Below are positions 1 to 9,386 of a DNA stretch of 64,000 nt, piece by piece. Both the position numbers and the translations under genes were made by a program. Origin of the DNA: Bacteroidota bacterium (GTDB lineage Bacteria; Bacteroidota; Bacteroidia; CAILMK01; JACPUW01). Below the pieces are notes generated by a model, which was not told the DNA's origin, ran no database searches, and worked only from the letters and a program-made list of their open reading frames with translations. Position 1 is the stretch's first letter, and each line of letters begins with the position of its first letter. The DNA lies in contig JACPUW010000004.1 of NCBI GenBank assembly GCA_016192035.1, positions 62,001 to 126,000 of the forward strand, given 5' to 3'.

Positions 1-501
1 TATATTTTCAAGGGTTGTTTCATTGTCAACCAACATATTGCCTGTGGAAGAACCCATAAATACCTTTATGCCGCACACCGAGTGTGGGTCCAGGTCCAAG
101 AGTTCGCGCAGGTTGTCGTTGGTGGCGCCCATGTAGAAGGAAAAGTTGGCTGCCGAGACTTTCTTAGCCCTGGCAAACTTGGCTTCTAGGTGCCGCGCCG
201 TGGTAGCCTGCGGTTTGGTATTGGGCATTTCCATATAGGAGGTTACCCCACCTGCCACGGCAGCCCGTGATTCGGTGGCCATGTCGGCCTTGTGGGTATA
301 GCCCGGCTCCCTAAAGTGCACCTGGTCGTCTATCATGCCCGGCAGCAGGTACTTACCCTCTGCATCCAGTTCCACGTGCCTTATAGTCAAGTCGCTTATT
401 TCAGGGGCTATGCGTTCTATCCGGTCTTTTTTTACCAGCACATCGGCGTAGCGCTTGGCACCATCGGCCACTATGAGGCAATTTTTAAACAAGTAGGCCA
501 T
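1..501 (-). CDS. pyrC: Dihydroorotase, N-terminal part (runs off the window)
   Basis: This is the first 167 codons of a cyclic amidohydrolase that closes the dihydroorotate ring in pyrimidine synthesis. It begins at the ATG at 499-501 and continues past base 1. Residues 54-67 read PGMIDDQVHFREPG, the metal-site motif of dihydroorotases, followed by THKADM and later MEMPNTKP and FMGSSTGNML. The first histidine of the usual HxH metal pair is glutamine here (Q60, with H62 kept), which I recall as common in dihydroorotases of this phylum. It lies 25 bp downstream of dnaN on the same strand and may be co-transcribed. The full length cannot be judged. The family call is firm; allantoinase or hydantoinase is less likely given the REPG motif. 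Confidence 0.85.
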   Translation of the reverse strand, partial: MAYLFKNCLIVADGAKRYADVLVKKDRIERIAPEISDLTIRHVELDAEGKYLLPGMIDDQVHFREPGYTHKADMATESRAAVAGGVTSYMEMPNTKPQATTARHLEAKFARAKKVSAANFSFYMGATNDNLRELLDLDPHSVCGIKVFMGSSTGNMLVDNETTLENI

Positions 502-526
502 GAAGGGAAAAAATGAGCCTGGGCCC

Positions 527-1651
527 TTAGTAAGAGGGCAGCAAAACTATGGGCATGAGCAACATGGTGAGTTCCTCGTCCTTTGAGGCATCGGCTGGGG
601 TAATAATACCAGGACGGCTGGGCTCAGAGAGCATAATTTTCACTTCTTCCGTGTCAACCACGCCCAACATCTCGCCCAAGAAACGGGCACTAAACCCTAT
701 TTCCATGTCTTGACCATCATATTCACAAGGCAAGCGTTCAAATGCTTCGTTGCTAAAGTCAATATCCTGGGCACTAATGTGCAATTCATTGCCGGCCAAT
801 TTCAAGATGACCTGGTAGGTGGACTTGTTGGAAAAATTGGCCATCCGCTTAAGCGAACCCAGCAATTCTTGCCGGTTGATGGTAAGGGTAAATGGGCTAT
901 CGGCGGGGAAGGCTATGCCATAGTTTGGAAACTTGTCGTCTATAAGCCTGCATACCAGCACAAAATCGTTGAACTTGAACTGGGCATTGTTGCTGCCAAA
1001 CTGAAGCTGCACCAGCACGTCTTCATTGGGTAACACTGATTTAAGCACGTTTAACACCCTTTTTGGCACCACAAAGGAGCTGTTGTTTTCAAACACAATG
1101 TCTGTCCTGCTGTAGCGCACCAATTTGTTGCTATCGGTTGCCACCCAGTTCACTTTTCCGTCCACCATTTCAAACAGCACACCGGTCATGGAAGGGCGTA
1201 GCTCGTTGTTGCTGGTGGCAAAAAGGGTACTGTAAATCACGTTTTGGAGTACGCTCACATTAAACTCCACCCTATCACCGCGTTCTACCTGGGCCATTCG
1301 CGGAAAATCGTCCGCCGTTTCGCCGCTTATTTTATACCTACCCTTGTCTGAGGTGAGCTCTATGTTGTTGTTGTCAGGGTTTATGGTAAAGGTGATGGGC
1401 TGCTCAGGCAGTGTTTTTAAAAAGTCAATGATCAATTTGGCCGGTACGGCTATCCTACAGGTTTCCTTTGACTCTACCGGTATGGACGACTGCATGGAAG
1501 TCTCCAGGTCGGTGGCCGTGATGACCAGTATGCCAGGCTCTACTTCAAACAAGAAATACTCCAGTATGGGAATTACCGCATTGGAGCCCACAACACCTGA
1601 TAGCTGAGATAACTTTTTTAGCAGGGTTGATGAAGAAGCAATGAATTTCAT
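527..1651 (-). CDS. dnaN: DNA polymerase III beta subunit (sliding clamp)
   Basis: The 374-residue product matches the usual length of the ring-shaped clamp that tethers DNA polymerase III to DNA. It shows the typical N-terminus (MKFIASSSTLLKKLSQLSGV), domain 1 with ITATDLETSM, and the C-terminal clamp signature ending LLMPIVLL before PSY. Three repeated clamp domains of about 120 residues fit the length. There is no dnaA or origin beside it; instead it follows the gldFG cluster. A promoter-like element lies 60 bp upstream inside the end of the DUF4340 gene, so dnaN probably has its own transcription start as well as read-through from the gld genes. Confidence 0.97.
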   Translation of the reverse strand: MKFIASSSTLLKKLSQLSGVVGSNAVIPILEYFLFEVEPGILVITATDLETSMQSSIPVESKETCRIAVPAKLIIDFLKTLPEQPITFTINPDNNNIELTSDKGRYKISGETADDFPRMAQVERGDRVEFNVSVLQNVIYSTLFATSNNELRPSMTGVLFEMVDGKVNWVATDSNKLVRYSRTDIVFENNSSFVVPKRVLNVLKSVLPNEDVLVQLQFGSNNAQFKFNDFVLVCRLIDDKFPNYGIAFPADSPFTLTINRQELLGSLKRMANFSNKSTYQVILKLAGNELHISAQDIDFSNEAFERLPCEYDGQDMEIGFSARFLGEMLGVVDTEEVKIMLSEPSRPGIITPADASKDEELTMLLMPIVLLPSY

Positions 1652-1710
1652 GATGTTATCTGTTGCAATTAAACCTTAATAAGCCTGTGTGTAGCGTTTA
1701 TAGCGACGGG

Positions 1711-1718
1711 CAAAAGTA
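1711..1718 (-). promoter_or_regulatory. Candidate -7 element for dnaN
   Basis: The minus strand reads TACTTTTG, a perfect match to the Bacteroidota -7 consensus TAnnTTTG, inside the 3' end of the DUF4340 gene. Possible -33 TTG or TTTG elements lie 16 and 24 bp further upstream, so spacing is not ideal. Transcription would start about 54 nt before the dnaN ATG. Confidence 0.45.
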
Positions 1719-1719
1719 C

Positions 1720-2727
1720 CTATTTAGGCATTTCCAACCTATCAAATTTCTTAAACAATTTGGCTATGGCCCTGGGCTGGAGCACGGCAATATAGTCTAT
1801 GTCATGGCCCTGCACATATGCGTAGTACAGGGGCATCTTGTCTTTATCTTCTTGCACCAGTATGGGTTTTGCCCGCACCACCAACACTTGTTCCACCGCA
1901 TCCTTGTCGCGTTTCCAAGTAATGGTGCCAAACAGGGGCGCTTGGTTGAGTACGGTATCCAGCATTTCCGTGGTAGGCGGCAACAGCGATTCGGCGTACA
2001 CCTGGGTCAAATCCATGAATACTTCCTTGGCCCGCAAGGGGTTTATCGAAAACGAAGTATCGCGCTCACTGTCTTTTACATAAGCGTCCACTTGGCCGTT
2101 GGGCAGGTGTTCTACCCTATAGGGCACCCTGTCCCAACCCTCTACCCATACGTCCACATAGGCCAGGTCCACCGCTTGTACATGAAACAGGCGCTTGCTT
2201 CGCCAGTCCCTTTCATCCAGAAAGAACCTGGGCAATATATTGCCGTTCCAGCCCGGTATGTGTACGATATAGGGACTCGGCACCTCCTCCCCTCCTGCAT
2301 ACACATAGCTACCCAAACCATCCGCCGTGGCATTGCCCACATAAATCGTCCGGTCAAGTTGCCCACGCTTATACACCTCTACCTTCACATGGGCCACCGT
2401 CATTTCCTTTATCATTTCACGCGCATCAATGGCGCTTAGCTGTGATTTGATGCGCATTTTCACCAGTGGCTCAAATAGGTTGTGCAGGCCCTGGGCGTCA
2501 GCCCTAAAGGCACCATTCACCCACCATCCACCCGGTTTGCGCACCAGGTCTATGCCCCCTCCGGTAGGCCTGGCCATAAATATCCGGTCAACAAGCTGTG
2601 TATCCTTAATCTGGAAATAATCGGCAGGTACGGGCATGTTGGTACCCGTGTGGGTGGAGCGCAGCCACCACCAGGCCAGTAGGCCCAGCGCCAGTGTGGC
2701 CAGTACAATAAGGTTTGCCTTTTTCAT
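1720..2727 (-). CDS. DUF4340 domain membrane-anchored protein
   Basis: This 335-residue protein has one N-terminal membrane segment (residues 5-22, LIVLATLALGLLAWWWL) followed by a soluble periplasmic part. The region with FQIKDTQLVDRIFMARP and a tryptophan-rich GGWWVNG resembles the DUF4340 family that often accompanies GldG/ABC-2 auxiliary proteins. Its start overlaps the gldG stop as ATGA, which implies translational coupling and a shared job with the GldFG transporter. The biochemical role is unknown; a periplasmic accessory of the gliding ABC complex is an inference from position. Confidence 0.75.
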   Translation of the reverse strand: MKKANLIVLATLALGLLAWWWLRSTHTGTNMPVPADYFQIKDTQLVDRIFMARPTGGGIDLVRKPGGWWVNGAFRADAQGLHNLFEPLVKMRIKSQLSAIDAREMIKEMTVAHVKVEVYKRGQLDRTIYVGNATADGLGSYVYAGGEEVPSPYIVHIPGWNGNILPRFFLDERDWRSKRLFHVQAVDLAYVDVWVEGWDRVPYRVEHLPNGQVDAYVKDSERDTSFSINPLRAKEVFMDLTQVYAESLLPPTTEMLDTVLNQAPLFGTITWKRDKDAVEQVLVVRAKPILVQEDKDKMPLYYAYVQGHDIDYIAVLQPRAIAKLFKKFDRLEMPK

Positions 2728-4442
2728 GCTTTTGCTTGTTTGCCAAAACGCCTACGGCGAAAATAGGTATAGCCCAGCCCCGCCAGTGCCAACACCAATA
2801 AGGGGGCTACCAGGTTTATCTGCTGCCAAAAAGCCCGTTTTTCCTTGACTTCCGCCTGGTCCAACATGCGCAGTTTATAGTCCTTGCCCCGTAGTTCAAA
2901 TAGCCCCCGGTCGTCCAGCATATAGTCTGCGCAATTCATTACAAAGGACTTATTGCCAAAAGACTTGCCGGTGAACCTGTCATATCCCAGGGCATACTTC
3001 TGGCCGTTGAGCGGGTTTACATGGTTGCCTATCACGTCGCCGTCCGATACTACCAGCAGCTTGCCGGGTTTGTCAATTTCAGTAAAACTGCCGTAATCGG
3101 GATTCTGGAGGGTGCTTGGAGCCAACCTATTCTTATAGAATGAGGTAAACTTCCCTTCGAGCAGTACGGCCAGGTTTTGGCCCCCTTTTGAGAAAAGGGC
3201 GGGTTCCAGCTTGATGCGCGCCAGGTCAAGGGTGATGCGGTGGGGGTGCTGCACGGTACGCGAGTTGGCGGAGCTCTTGATCAATACGGTTTTACGAATG
3301 CCCGGGCTTGGCAGGGTATCTATGCTATTGGCAAACTGAAACCACACCAGGCCCAGGTTTTTTACTATGGGGTGGGTGGTCTCTGGGCTCACCAAGGGAT
3401 AGTACGGCCATGGCCTAAAATTGGCCCCACCGGCACTACTGCCCGCAAACACGGGTATGGTATGGCAATTATAGTCTTGCACCAAGTCTAGGTTCACCCG
3501 TACCCCGTACTTAAACAATAGGTCGCGTACCTGGTGTGGGTAGTCAAGTGTGGTGGTATGCGGCTGGTTTCTAAGGCTATCCATGCTGGCCACCAGGCTT
3601 TCGAGAAACCATAGCACCTTGCCCCCCTTTACCAGGTATTGGTCTATTTTGTACTTGTCCACATCGCTAAACGTGCTGTCGGGTTGGGCTATGATTGCCG
3701 CGTGGTACTCCTCTAGCTTGCCTACCTTATACTTGGTTAGGTCCACTCGCTCTACCAAGTAAGACTGACCCAACTCATTGGCAATGTCGGCAGTGCGGTT
3801 CGCCGACAGCTCGCCGTGGCCCACCACGAACGCGATTTTCTTTTTGATGGGTTCCTGCAATTTGGCTATGGCGTTGGCCAACTCGTACTCCACCCCCATT
3901 ACGCTGTTGTGCAGCACCATCTCTGGCGACATACCCATTTGGTCGCGCAGGAATGACACCGGCACTTCGGCCTCGCCCAGGCGCACAAAGGCCGCCGGCC
4001 ACACTATTTTATGTACTATCTCATCTTCGCGCAGGTCTTCCAATTCAAAACTTTTCAATCCTTTGCCCTGCAACTGCACAAAAAGATCGGCCCTTTCCTT
4101 TCCTTGGGCCAGTTCATAGGGATCCAGGAATTCATATACCACTTGGTGGCCGCTAAGTATGGCCAGCTCGTCTAGGGTTTCCATTATAGAATTTCTGAGT
4201 TGCCCAAAACCAGCCGGAAGATCGCCGTCCAGGTAACAGGTTACTGACACGGTTCCCTCCAGCCCTTCAACCAGGGCCTCCGTTTTGGGCGACAGGGTAT
4301 AGCGTTGGTCTTCGGTGAGGTCAATCCTAAAGTAGAGGTAGCTGCCCAGTAGGTTGGCCACTACCACCAAGGCCAGCACCAGCACCGGCTCCACCCAGGC
4401 ATTGGCCCTCATATTCTGTACTTTCTTATTATTGCTTACCAT
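2724..4442 (-). CDS. gldG: Gliding-motility ABC transporter auxiliary protein GldG
   Basis: The 572-residue product has an N-terminal membrane helix (about residues 18-36), a long extracytoplasmic domain and a C-terminal helix near residues 546-562 followed by a basic tail. The start of the soluble part, RIDLTEDQRYTLSPKT, is characteristic of the GldG / ABC-type uncharacterised auxiliary family. In Flavobacterium, GldG works with GldA and GldF as an ABC transporter needed for gliding. Here it overlaps gldF by 7 bp and the DUF4340 gene by 4 bp. The substrate is not known. Confidence 0.9.
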   Translation of the reverse strand: MVSNNKKVQNMRANAWVEPVLVLALVVVANLLGSYLYFRIDLTEDQRYTLSPKTEALVEGLEGTVSVTCYLDGDLPAGFGQLRNSIMETLDELAILSGHQVVYEFLDPYELAQGKERADLFVQLQGKGLKSFELEDLREDEIVHKIVWPAAFVRLGEAEVPVSFLRDQMGMSPEMVLHNSVMGVEYELANAIAKLQEPIKKKIAFVVGHGELSANRTADIANELGQSYLVERVDLTKYKVGKLEEYHAAIIAQPDSTFSDVDKYKIDQYLVKGGKVLWFLESLVASMDSLRNQPHTTTLDYPHQVRDLLFKYGVRVNLDLVQDYNCHTIPVFAGSSAGGANFRPWPYYPLVSPETTHPIVKNLGLVWFQFANSIDTLPSPGIRKTVLIKSSANSRTVQHPHRITLDLARIKLEPALFSKGGQNLAVLLEGKFTSFYKNRLAPSTLQNPDYGSFTEIDKPGKLLVVSDGDVIGNHVNPLNGQKYALGYDRFTGKSFGNKSFVMNCADYMLDDRGLFELRGKDYKLRMLDQAEVKEKRAFWQQINLVAPLLVLALAGLGYTYFRRRRFGKQAKA

Positions 4443-5164
4443 TTTCTCAGGGCTACCCTCGCTTTGGTCAAAAAAACAAACACGGCCACAAACCCTATGA
4501 AATACACCACGTCACGGCTATCAACCACCCCTCGGCTTATGCTGGTATAGTGCTGCTGCAACCCCACAAAACCTATGGCCCCGGCCAGTGGACGGAGGGC
4601 TTGGAGTGCAAGCAACCAATCGGTGAGGCCGTAGAAAAAAAAACAAAGCAGGAGGGCCAGGATAAATGATACTATTTGGTTATCGGTGAGCGATGAAGCA
4701 AAGACTCCCATGGAAACGAAAACCACGCCTATGGCCAATAAACCCACATAAGAACCCACCGTGGCACCTGTATCCATATTGCCTATGGGATTGGCCAATT
4801 CATATACCGCAAAGGCATACACCAGGGTAGGCAGGATGGCAAGCCCAACCAATACGGCACCGGCCATAAACTTTCCCATCACTATCTGTATGTCAGAGAT
4901 GGGTTTGGTGGCCAGGATTTCAAAAGTGCCGGTTTTCTGTTCTTCGGCAAAACTGCGCATGGTAATGGCAGGCACCAAAAACATAAAAACCCAAGGGGCT
5001 ATGTCAAACAATTGGTCGAGTGTGGCATAGCCTTGGTCAAGTATCCCGCTATCGGGCAGCAGCCAGAGGAATATCCCGTTGATGGTGAGAAATACCCCAA
5101 TGGCCAAATAGCCTATTAATGAACTGAAAAACAGGCTTATTTCCTTCCACATTACCGCTATCAT
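4436..5164 (-). CDS. gldF: Gliding-motility ABC transporter permease GldF
   Basis: This is a 242-residue ABC-2 type permease with about six hydrophobic segments, beginning with WKEISLFFSSLIGYLAIGVF. The family motif around RSFAEEQKTGTFEILATKPI, found in ABC-2 permeases coupled to CcmA-type ATPases, is at about residues 69-88. The start overlaps the stop of the ATPase gene as ATGA, and the end overlaps gldG. A second start at M5 is possible. Together with the ATPase it forms the membrane core of the GldAFG transporter. Confidence 0.9.
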   Translation of the reverse strand: MIAVMWKEISLFFSSLIGYLAIGVFLTINGIFLWLLPDSGILDQGYATLDQLFDIAPWVFMFLVPAITMRSFAEEQKTGTFEILATKPISDIQIVMGKFMAGAVLVGLAILPTLVYAFAVYELANPIGNMDTGATVGSYVGLLAIGVVFVSMGVFASSLTDNQIVSFILALLLCFFFYGLTDWLLALQALRPLAGAIGFVGLQQHYTSISRGVVDSRDVVYFIGFVAVFVFLTKARVALRKW

Positions 5165-6081
5165 GCCGCTGTGGTTTCTTTGGTTAGGTTTCTGAATATG
5201 TCTTCCAGGTTTTCCATAAGGGGCTCCATATGCAGTATGGGGTTATTGCCATCTACGGCAAGTTGAAAAGCCGCTTCGCGCACGGGGGCCTTATTGCTGT
5301 GATAGACTATATACTTACCCTCCCGCTCCATCACCTTGGCCACCCCAGGCAGCTGTTCCAACTGGGGTAAAGGTACCGGGCGCATAAACGCCAATGCCAG
5401 GGCCTGCCTACCCGAAAACTGCTCCATTAGCTCGTGCAGCGGGCTGTCGGCCACAATTTTACCCCGGTTTATTATTATGGCCCTTTGGCATAAGGCATTC
5501 ACTTCTTGCATGATATGGGTACTCATTATCACGGTTTTCTCGCGGCCCACCGACCGTATCACCCCGCGAATCTCCTCAATCTGGAGGGGGTCCAGCCCTG
5601 ATGTGGGCTCATCCAAAATGAGCACCTCGGGGTCGTGGAGCAGGGCTTGTGCCAACCCCACGCGCTGGCGGTAGCCCTTAGAGAGCTGCCCCAACTTCTT
5701 ATGTTGTTCCCTGCCCAGTCCCGTAAGGGCTATCATGTCGGCTATCCTTTGCTTCGACTTGTTGCCCAGTTCATGCAGCCTTGCCGCAAAAGCCAGAAAC
5801 TCGCGCACATACATATCCAGGTACAGGGGGTTGTGCTCAGGTAGGTACCCCACTTTCCGCCTCACCTCCACAGGCGCGTCATAAATGCTCAGCCCGCACA
5901 CCGATGCCTCGCCACCCGATGGCTCCAGGTAGCAACTGAGTATTTTCATGGTGGTGGATTTGCCCGCTCCGTTGGGACCCAGCAAGCCCACTATCTCTCC
6001 CTTTGACACAGTAAAGCTCAATGAATCAATGGCTTTTTGGGCACCATAGGCCTTGGTGAGCTTACTTACCGAAACCGACAA
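5161..6081 (-). CDS. gldA: Gliding-motility ABC transporter ATP-binding protein GldA
   Basis: This is a CcmA/GldA-type ABC ATPase of 306 residues if started at the TTG at 6079-6081 (M-S-V-S-V-S-K-L-T-K-A-Y-G). Walker A GPNGAGKST is at residues 35-43, the signature LSKGYRQRV follows in the helical domain, and Walker B with D-loop reads VLILDEPTSGLDP. An upstream ATG in frame at 6216 would add 45 residues unlike any ABC protein and would overlap the divergent helicase gene, so TTG is preferred. It is translationally coupled to gldF. In Flavobacterium gldA lies apart from gldFG; here all three form one operon. Confidence 0.88.
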   Translation of the reverse strand: MSVSVSKLTKAYGAQKAIDSLSFTVSKGEIVGLLGPNGAGKSTTMKILSCYLEPSGGEASVCGLSIYDAPVEVRRKVGYLPEHNPLYLDMYVREFLAFAARLHELGNKSKQRIADMIALTGLGREQHKKLGQLSKGYRQRVGLAQALLHDPEVLILDEPTSGLDPLQIEEIRGVIRSVGREKTVIMSTHIMQEVNALCQRAIIINRGKIVADSPLHELMEQFSGRQALALAFMRPVPLPQLEQLPGVAKVMEREGKYIVYHSNKAPVREAAFQLAVDGNNPILHMEPLMENLEDIFRNLTKETTAA

Positions 6082-6107
6082 ATGAATGGATGGATTTAGT
6101 GAACGCG

Positions 6108-6115
6108 CGAAATTA
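6108..6115 (-). promoter_or_regulatory. Candidate -7 element for the gldA operon
   Basis: The minus strand reads TAATTTCG, one base from TAnnTTTG, 26 bp upstream of the TTG start. No convincing -33 element was found. Its position upstream of the TTG but downstream of the 6216 ATG supports the shorter GldA. Confidence 0.35.
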
Positions 6116-6189
6116 GCCCCTTGGCAGCCTAGTGGGCACAGGGTATATACAGGCGCACCAGGCAAATGGGCCAATAGGCCGCCGCTGGC

Positions 6190-6197
6190 TATATTTG
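6190..6197 (+). promoter_or_regulatory. Candidate -7 element for the AddA-like gene
   Basis: TATATTTG matches TAnnTTTG exactly and lies 12 bp before the ATG at 6210. Transcription would begin only a few bases before the start codon. No clear -33 element is visible. Confidence 0.35.
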
Positions 6198-6209
6198 GCC
6201 AAATCCGCC

Positions 6210-9200
6210 ATGCCACTCAGCATCTACATCTCCTCGGCAGGTTCAGGCAAAACCTATACACTGGCCAAGGAATACATAAAACTCTTGCTCCAGAATCCCT
6301 ATGGGCACCCCCATATACTGGCCGTGACCTTTACCAATAAGGCCACCCAAGAAATGAAAGAACGGATACTGCACTTTTTGGATGAGTTGGGCAAAGGCAA
6401 CAACCCAAGCCTCCTGGGGCAGTTGGTGGCAGAAACCGGCCTCTCACCGATCTTGATAAGGGAAAAATCCTTGTTGGCCCTCAGCCATATCCTGCACCAC
6501 TACGCTGATTTTACCATCCTGACCATCGACTCGTTTTTCAATAAGGTAATCCGGGCTTTTGCCCACGAGCTCAGGCTGCCCCTGCGCATGGAGGTGCAGC
6601 TTGATACCCAAGAAGCCCTGGACTATGCCTATGACCGACTGATGGTACAACTGGACATAGACCCACTGCTCACTGCCTATCTCACCAATTTCATTTATCA
6701 CCGCATAGAAGAATCAAAAGGCTGGAGGATAGAAGAGGACATAAAGGAGTTGGCAAGCGAACTCTTCAAGGAATCCTTCGACCCAGTTTTCCAATCCCTC
6801 CATAAAGTCTCTATGGATAAAATTGAGGCATTGCTGGCTGATATCATGGACTATATGAAAACCGTGCAGCATACCTTAGCGGGTTTTGGCAACCAATGGA
6901 AAGATGCCATGGCTACTTATGGACTTTCGGTGGACGATTTTACCTATAAAAACAAAGGGGTAGGCGCTTTTGGCGGGCACATGGCGCAGCTGCGCACAGA
7001 CAAGCTGAAAGAACCCGGCACACGGGTAATGGAGGCCAAAGACAACGTAGAGAAATGGTATGCCAAGGGGCATCCGCGCAAAGACCAAGTGGCCGCTTGC
7101 GTGGAAGAACACCTGATGGGGCTCTTGCACCAGGGTTTGGATTATTGGGCCCAACATCAAGAAAAATACGTGGTATCAAGCATCTTGCTGCGCAACCTGC
7201 ACGCGCTTGGGGTGCTATACACCCTGCACGAGCACCTCAAGGCATACCGCGATGAACACAACAAAATCCTTATTTCAGACCAAAACCGACTCATAAATGA
7301 GGTGGTTAGCCAAGGGGAAATACCCTATCTCTACGAAAAGATAGGAACCCGCTACCAGCATTTCTTGCTTGATGAATTCCAAGACACCTCGGCAATACAA
7401 TGGAGCAATTTTAAGCCCTTATTGGCCAACGCCTTGTCAGAAGGAGGGCAGGTACTGGTGGTAGGTGATGGCAAACAGAGTATATACCGGTGGCGCGGTG
7501 GGCGCATGGAACTCCTTATGGAACAAATCCATACCGACCTGGCTGGGTATGTCACACCCAATAGCCTTCAGCACTTGGCTGCCAACTACCGCAGCCGACA
7601 GGATATCATTGAGTTTAACAACCTATTTTTTTCTGGCATTTTACAGAGCGTCAAAACCAAATATCAAATAGAAAGCCCATTGGCCGAGTTGGCTTTTGGA
7701 CAATCAAGCCAAAACACCACACCGCATACCCAGCCGGGCGGCATGGTGAGCATAGCCCTATATGAGCCCACCGACGACGAAAGCGGCGATACCGAAGATA
7801 CCTATGCCCAAATAGAAAATGACGTACTCGACAGGATAGAACAACTTATAGCCCAGGGATATAACTATGGTGACCTGGCTTGTTTGGTGTGTACCAACCG
7901 CCAGGGGGCCCGCTTGGCAAATTTTCTTCACGACCAGGGACTGCCCGTGCAGAGCAGCGATTCTCTACGGGTGGGCCACGCTCCGGTGGTAAAACTCATA
8001 GTGGCAGTGATGCGCTTGGCACACGACCAAGACCAGGCCTTAGTACGCGGGCAAATTATTATGTTACTGCACCATATAGGGTTTCTTACGCCCGTGTCCC
8101 TGCACCGGGCACTCACACAGGCCAATGAATCCACTGAAGGGTTTTTAGCCTTGCTGGGCGAGCGGGGCCAATACTTGTTGATGCCCCCCATGGGCAGCAG
8201 CCTGCTCCACCTGGCTGGCCACATAGTGCGCCAACTGGGGCTTGAGGGCCAAGACCCCGTGTTTACCCAGCGTTTTTTAGAGCTGGTATATGCCTATGAG
8301 GCCGACAACCAAGGCCACCTGAGCGACTTCCTAGACTGGTGGGAAAAGACGTCATACAAGCATTGCATACAGTCTCAACCCATTGATTCCGTAACCGTTC
8401 TCACGGTTCACCGTGCCAAGGGCCTACAATTTCCCGTGGTACTATTTCCGTATGCCGACCGCAACATTAACCCCATGCCAAATTCCATTATGTGGTGGCC
8501 CAATAGGCTCTTTGCCCACCACGACCTGCCCTTTGTTCCATTCAATTTTTTAAAGGGGCTTGAAGATGGCCCATATGCTGAGGAATACGCACAGGAACTG
8601 GAGCTTAGCATGGTGGATGCCCTCAACTTGACCTATGTGGCTTTTACCAGGGCGCAAGACCGCCTGTATGTATTTGTGTCAGTGAACAAAAGGGGGAGCA
8701 CATCCAAGATTTCCAATTTGTTGAGTCACCATTTGGAGCATGATCCAGGGCTGGCTAAATACATGGATGGAAGTGTGATGGTGTATGGCGATACCCAAAC
8801 CCCAGTGCGATCTACCCAAATGGCAACGGTGGGTATGGAACTGGACCGGCTGGCAGTAGGCACGGAAAAAGTGACCGGCATAGCCAGGCCAAGCATAGGC
8901 CTAAGCGACCTATACGCCGATGGACAGGAAGCCCCACGCCTATCAGGGATACTGGCCCACAAACTGCTCCAGATGTGCCTGGATACTCAAGACACCGAAC
9001 ATAGCGTACGGCGGGCAGTGGCCCTGGGCCTGGCCACCGAAGAAACCCAGCTAGCATGGAAACAGGCGTTGGACCACATACTGGGCCACGAACAACTGAT
9101 ACAATGGCGAAAGGAAGCGGTAGCTACCTACCTGGAGCGCAGTGTGATATGGAAAGGCGATGTGCTCCGGCCCGACGTAATCTATGTGCTACCACAGGGG

Positions 9201-9368
9201 GTGATAGTCCTGGATTTTAAGACCGGTACCGAAAGGCCTGAAGATGCGGAACAGGTAGCAAACTACTGCAGGACCCTAGCAGGCACCCAAGAGTGGCTGG
9301 GCCAAGAAATGCCGGTGAATGGATACTTGCTCTACACAGAAAACCTGGGCCTACGCCAGGTATGCTAG
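6210..9368 (+). CDS. AddA/RecB-type UvrD helicase with C-terminal nuclease
   Basis: This 1052-residue superfamily 1 helicase-nuclease should act in double-strand break repair. All helicase motifs are present: Walker A SAGSGKT (residues 9-15), Ia TFTNKATQEM, II DEFQDTS near 388, III VVGDGKQSIYRWRGG, IV NYRSRQDI, V TVHRAKGLQ near 731, and VI YVAFTRAQDRLYV. The C-terminus has a PD-(D/E)XK nuclease with DVIYV, VLDFKTG (about 1001) and QVANY. The ATG at 6210 is chosen because the 26 in-frame codons before it lie in the divergent promoter region. The likely partner, an AddB-like protein, is 40 kb away at 49537-52347 rather than adjacent. Confidence 0.9.
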   Translation: MPLSIYISSAGSGKTYTLAKEYIKLLLQNPYGHPHILAVTFTNKATQEMKERILHFLDELGKGNNPSLLGQLVAETGLSPILIREKSLLALSHILHHYADFTILTIDSFFNKVIRAFAHELRLPLRMEVQLDTQEALDYAYDRLMVQLDIDPLLTAYLTNFIYHRIEESKGWRIEEDIKELASELFKESFDPVFQSLHKVSMDKIEALLADIMDYMKTVQHTLAGFGNQWKDAMATYGLSVDDFTYKNKGVGAFGGHMAQLRTDKLKEPGTRVMEAKDNVEKWYAKGHPRKDQVAACVEEHLMGLLHQGLDYWAQHQEKYVVSSILLRNLHALGVLYTLHEHLKAYRDEHNKILISDQNRLINEVVSQGEIPYLYEKIGTRYQHFLLDEFQDTSAIQWSNFKPLLANALSEGGQVLVVGDGKQSIYRWRGGRMELLMEQIHTDLAGYVTPNSLQHLAANYRSRQDIIEFNNLFFSGILQSVKTKYQIESPLAELAFGQSSQNTTPHTQPGGMVSIALYEPTDDESGDTEDTYAQIENDVLDRIEQLIAQGYNYGDLACLVCTNRQGARLANFLHDQGLPVQSSDSLRVGHAPVVKLIVAVMRLAHDQDQALVRGQIIMLLHHIGFLTPVSLHRALTQANESTEGFLALLGERGQYLLMPPMGSSLLHLAGHIVRQLGLEGQDPVFTQRFLELVYAYEADNQGHLSDFLDWWEKTSYKHCIQSQPIDSVTVLTVHRAKGLQFPVVLFPYADRNINPMPNSIMWWPNRLFAHHDLPFVPFNFLKGLEDGPYAEEYAQELELSMVDALNLTYVAFTRAQDRLYVFVSVNKRGSTSKISNLLSHHLEHDPGLAKYMDGSVMVYGDTQTPVRSTQMATVGMELDRLAVGTEKVTGIARPSIGLSDLYADGQEAPRLSGILAHKLLQMCLDTQDTEHSVRRAVALGLATEETQLAWKQALDHILGHEQLIQWRKEAVATYLERSVIWKGDVLRPDVIYVLPQGVIVLDFKTGTERPEDAEQVANYCRTLAGTQEWLGQEMPVNGYLLYTENLGLRQVC

Positions 9369-9386
9369 CCGGTACTTACCGCCACC

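Noticed and set aside
710-1033. Long open frames on the strand opposite dnaN and many other genes
   Set aside because: They are shadows of conserved genes in other frames with no family resemblance.
6082-6216. 45-residue N-terminal extension of GldA from an upstream ATG
   Set aside because: It is unlike any ABC ATPase, runs through the divergent promoter region and overlaps the helicase start. The TTG start gives a normal GldA.
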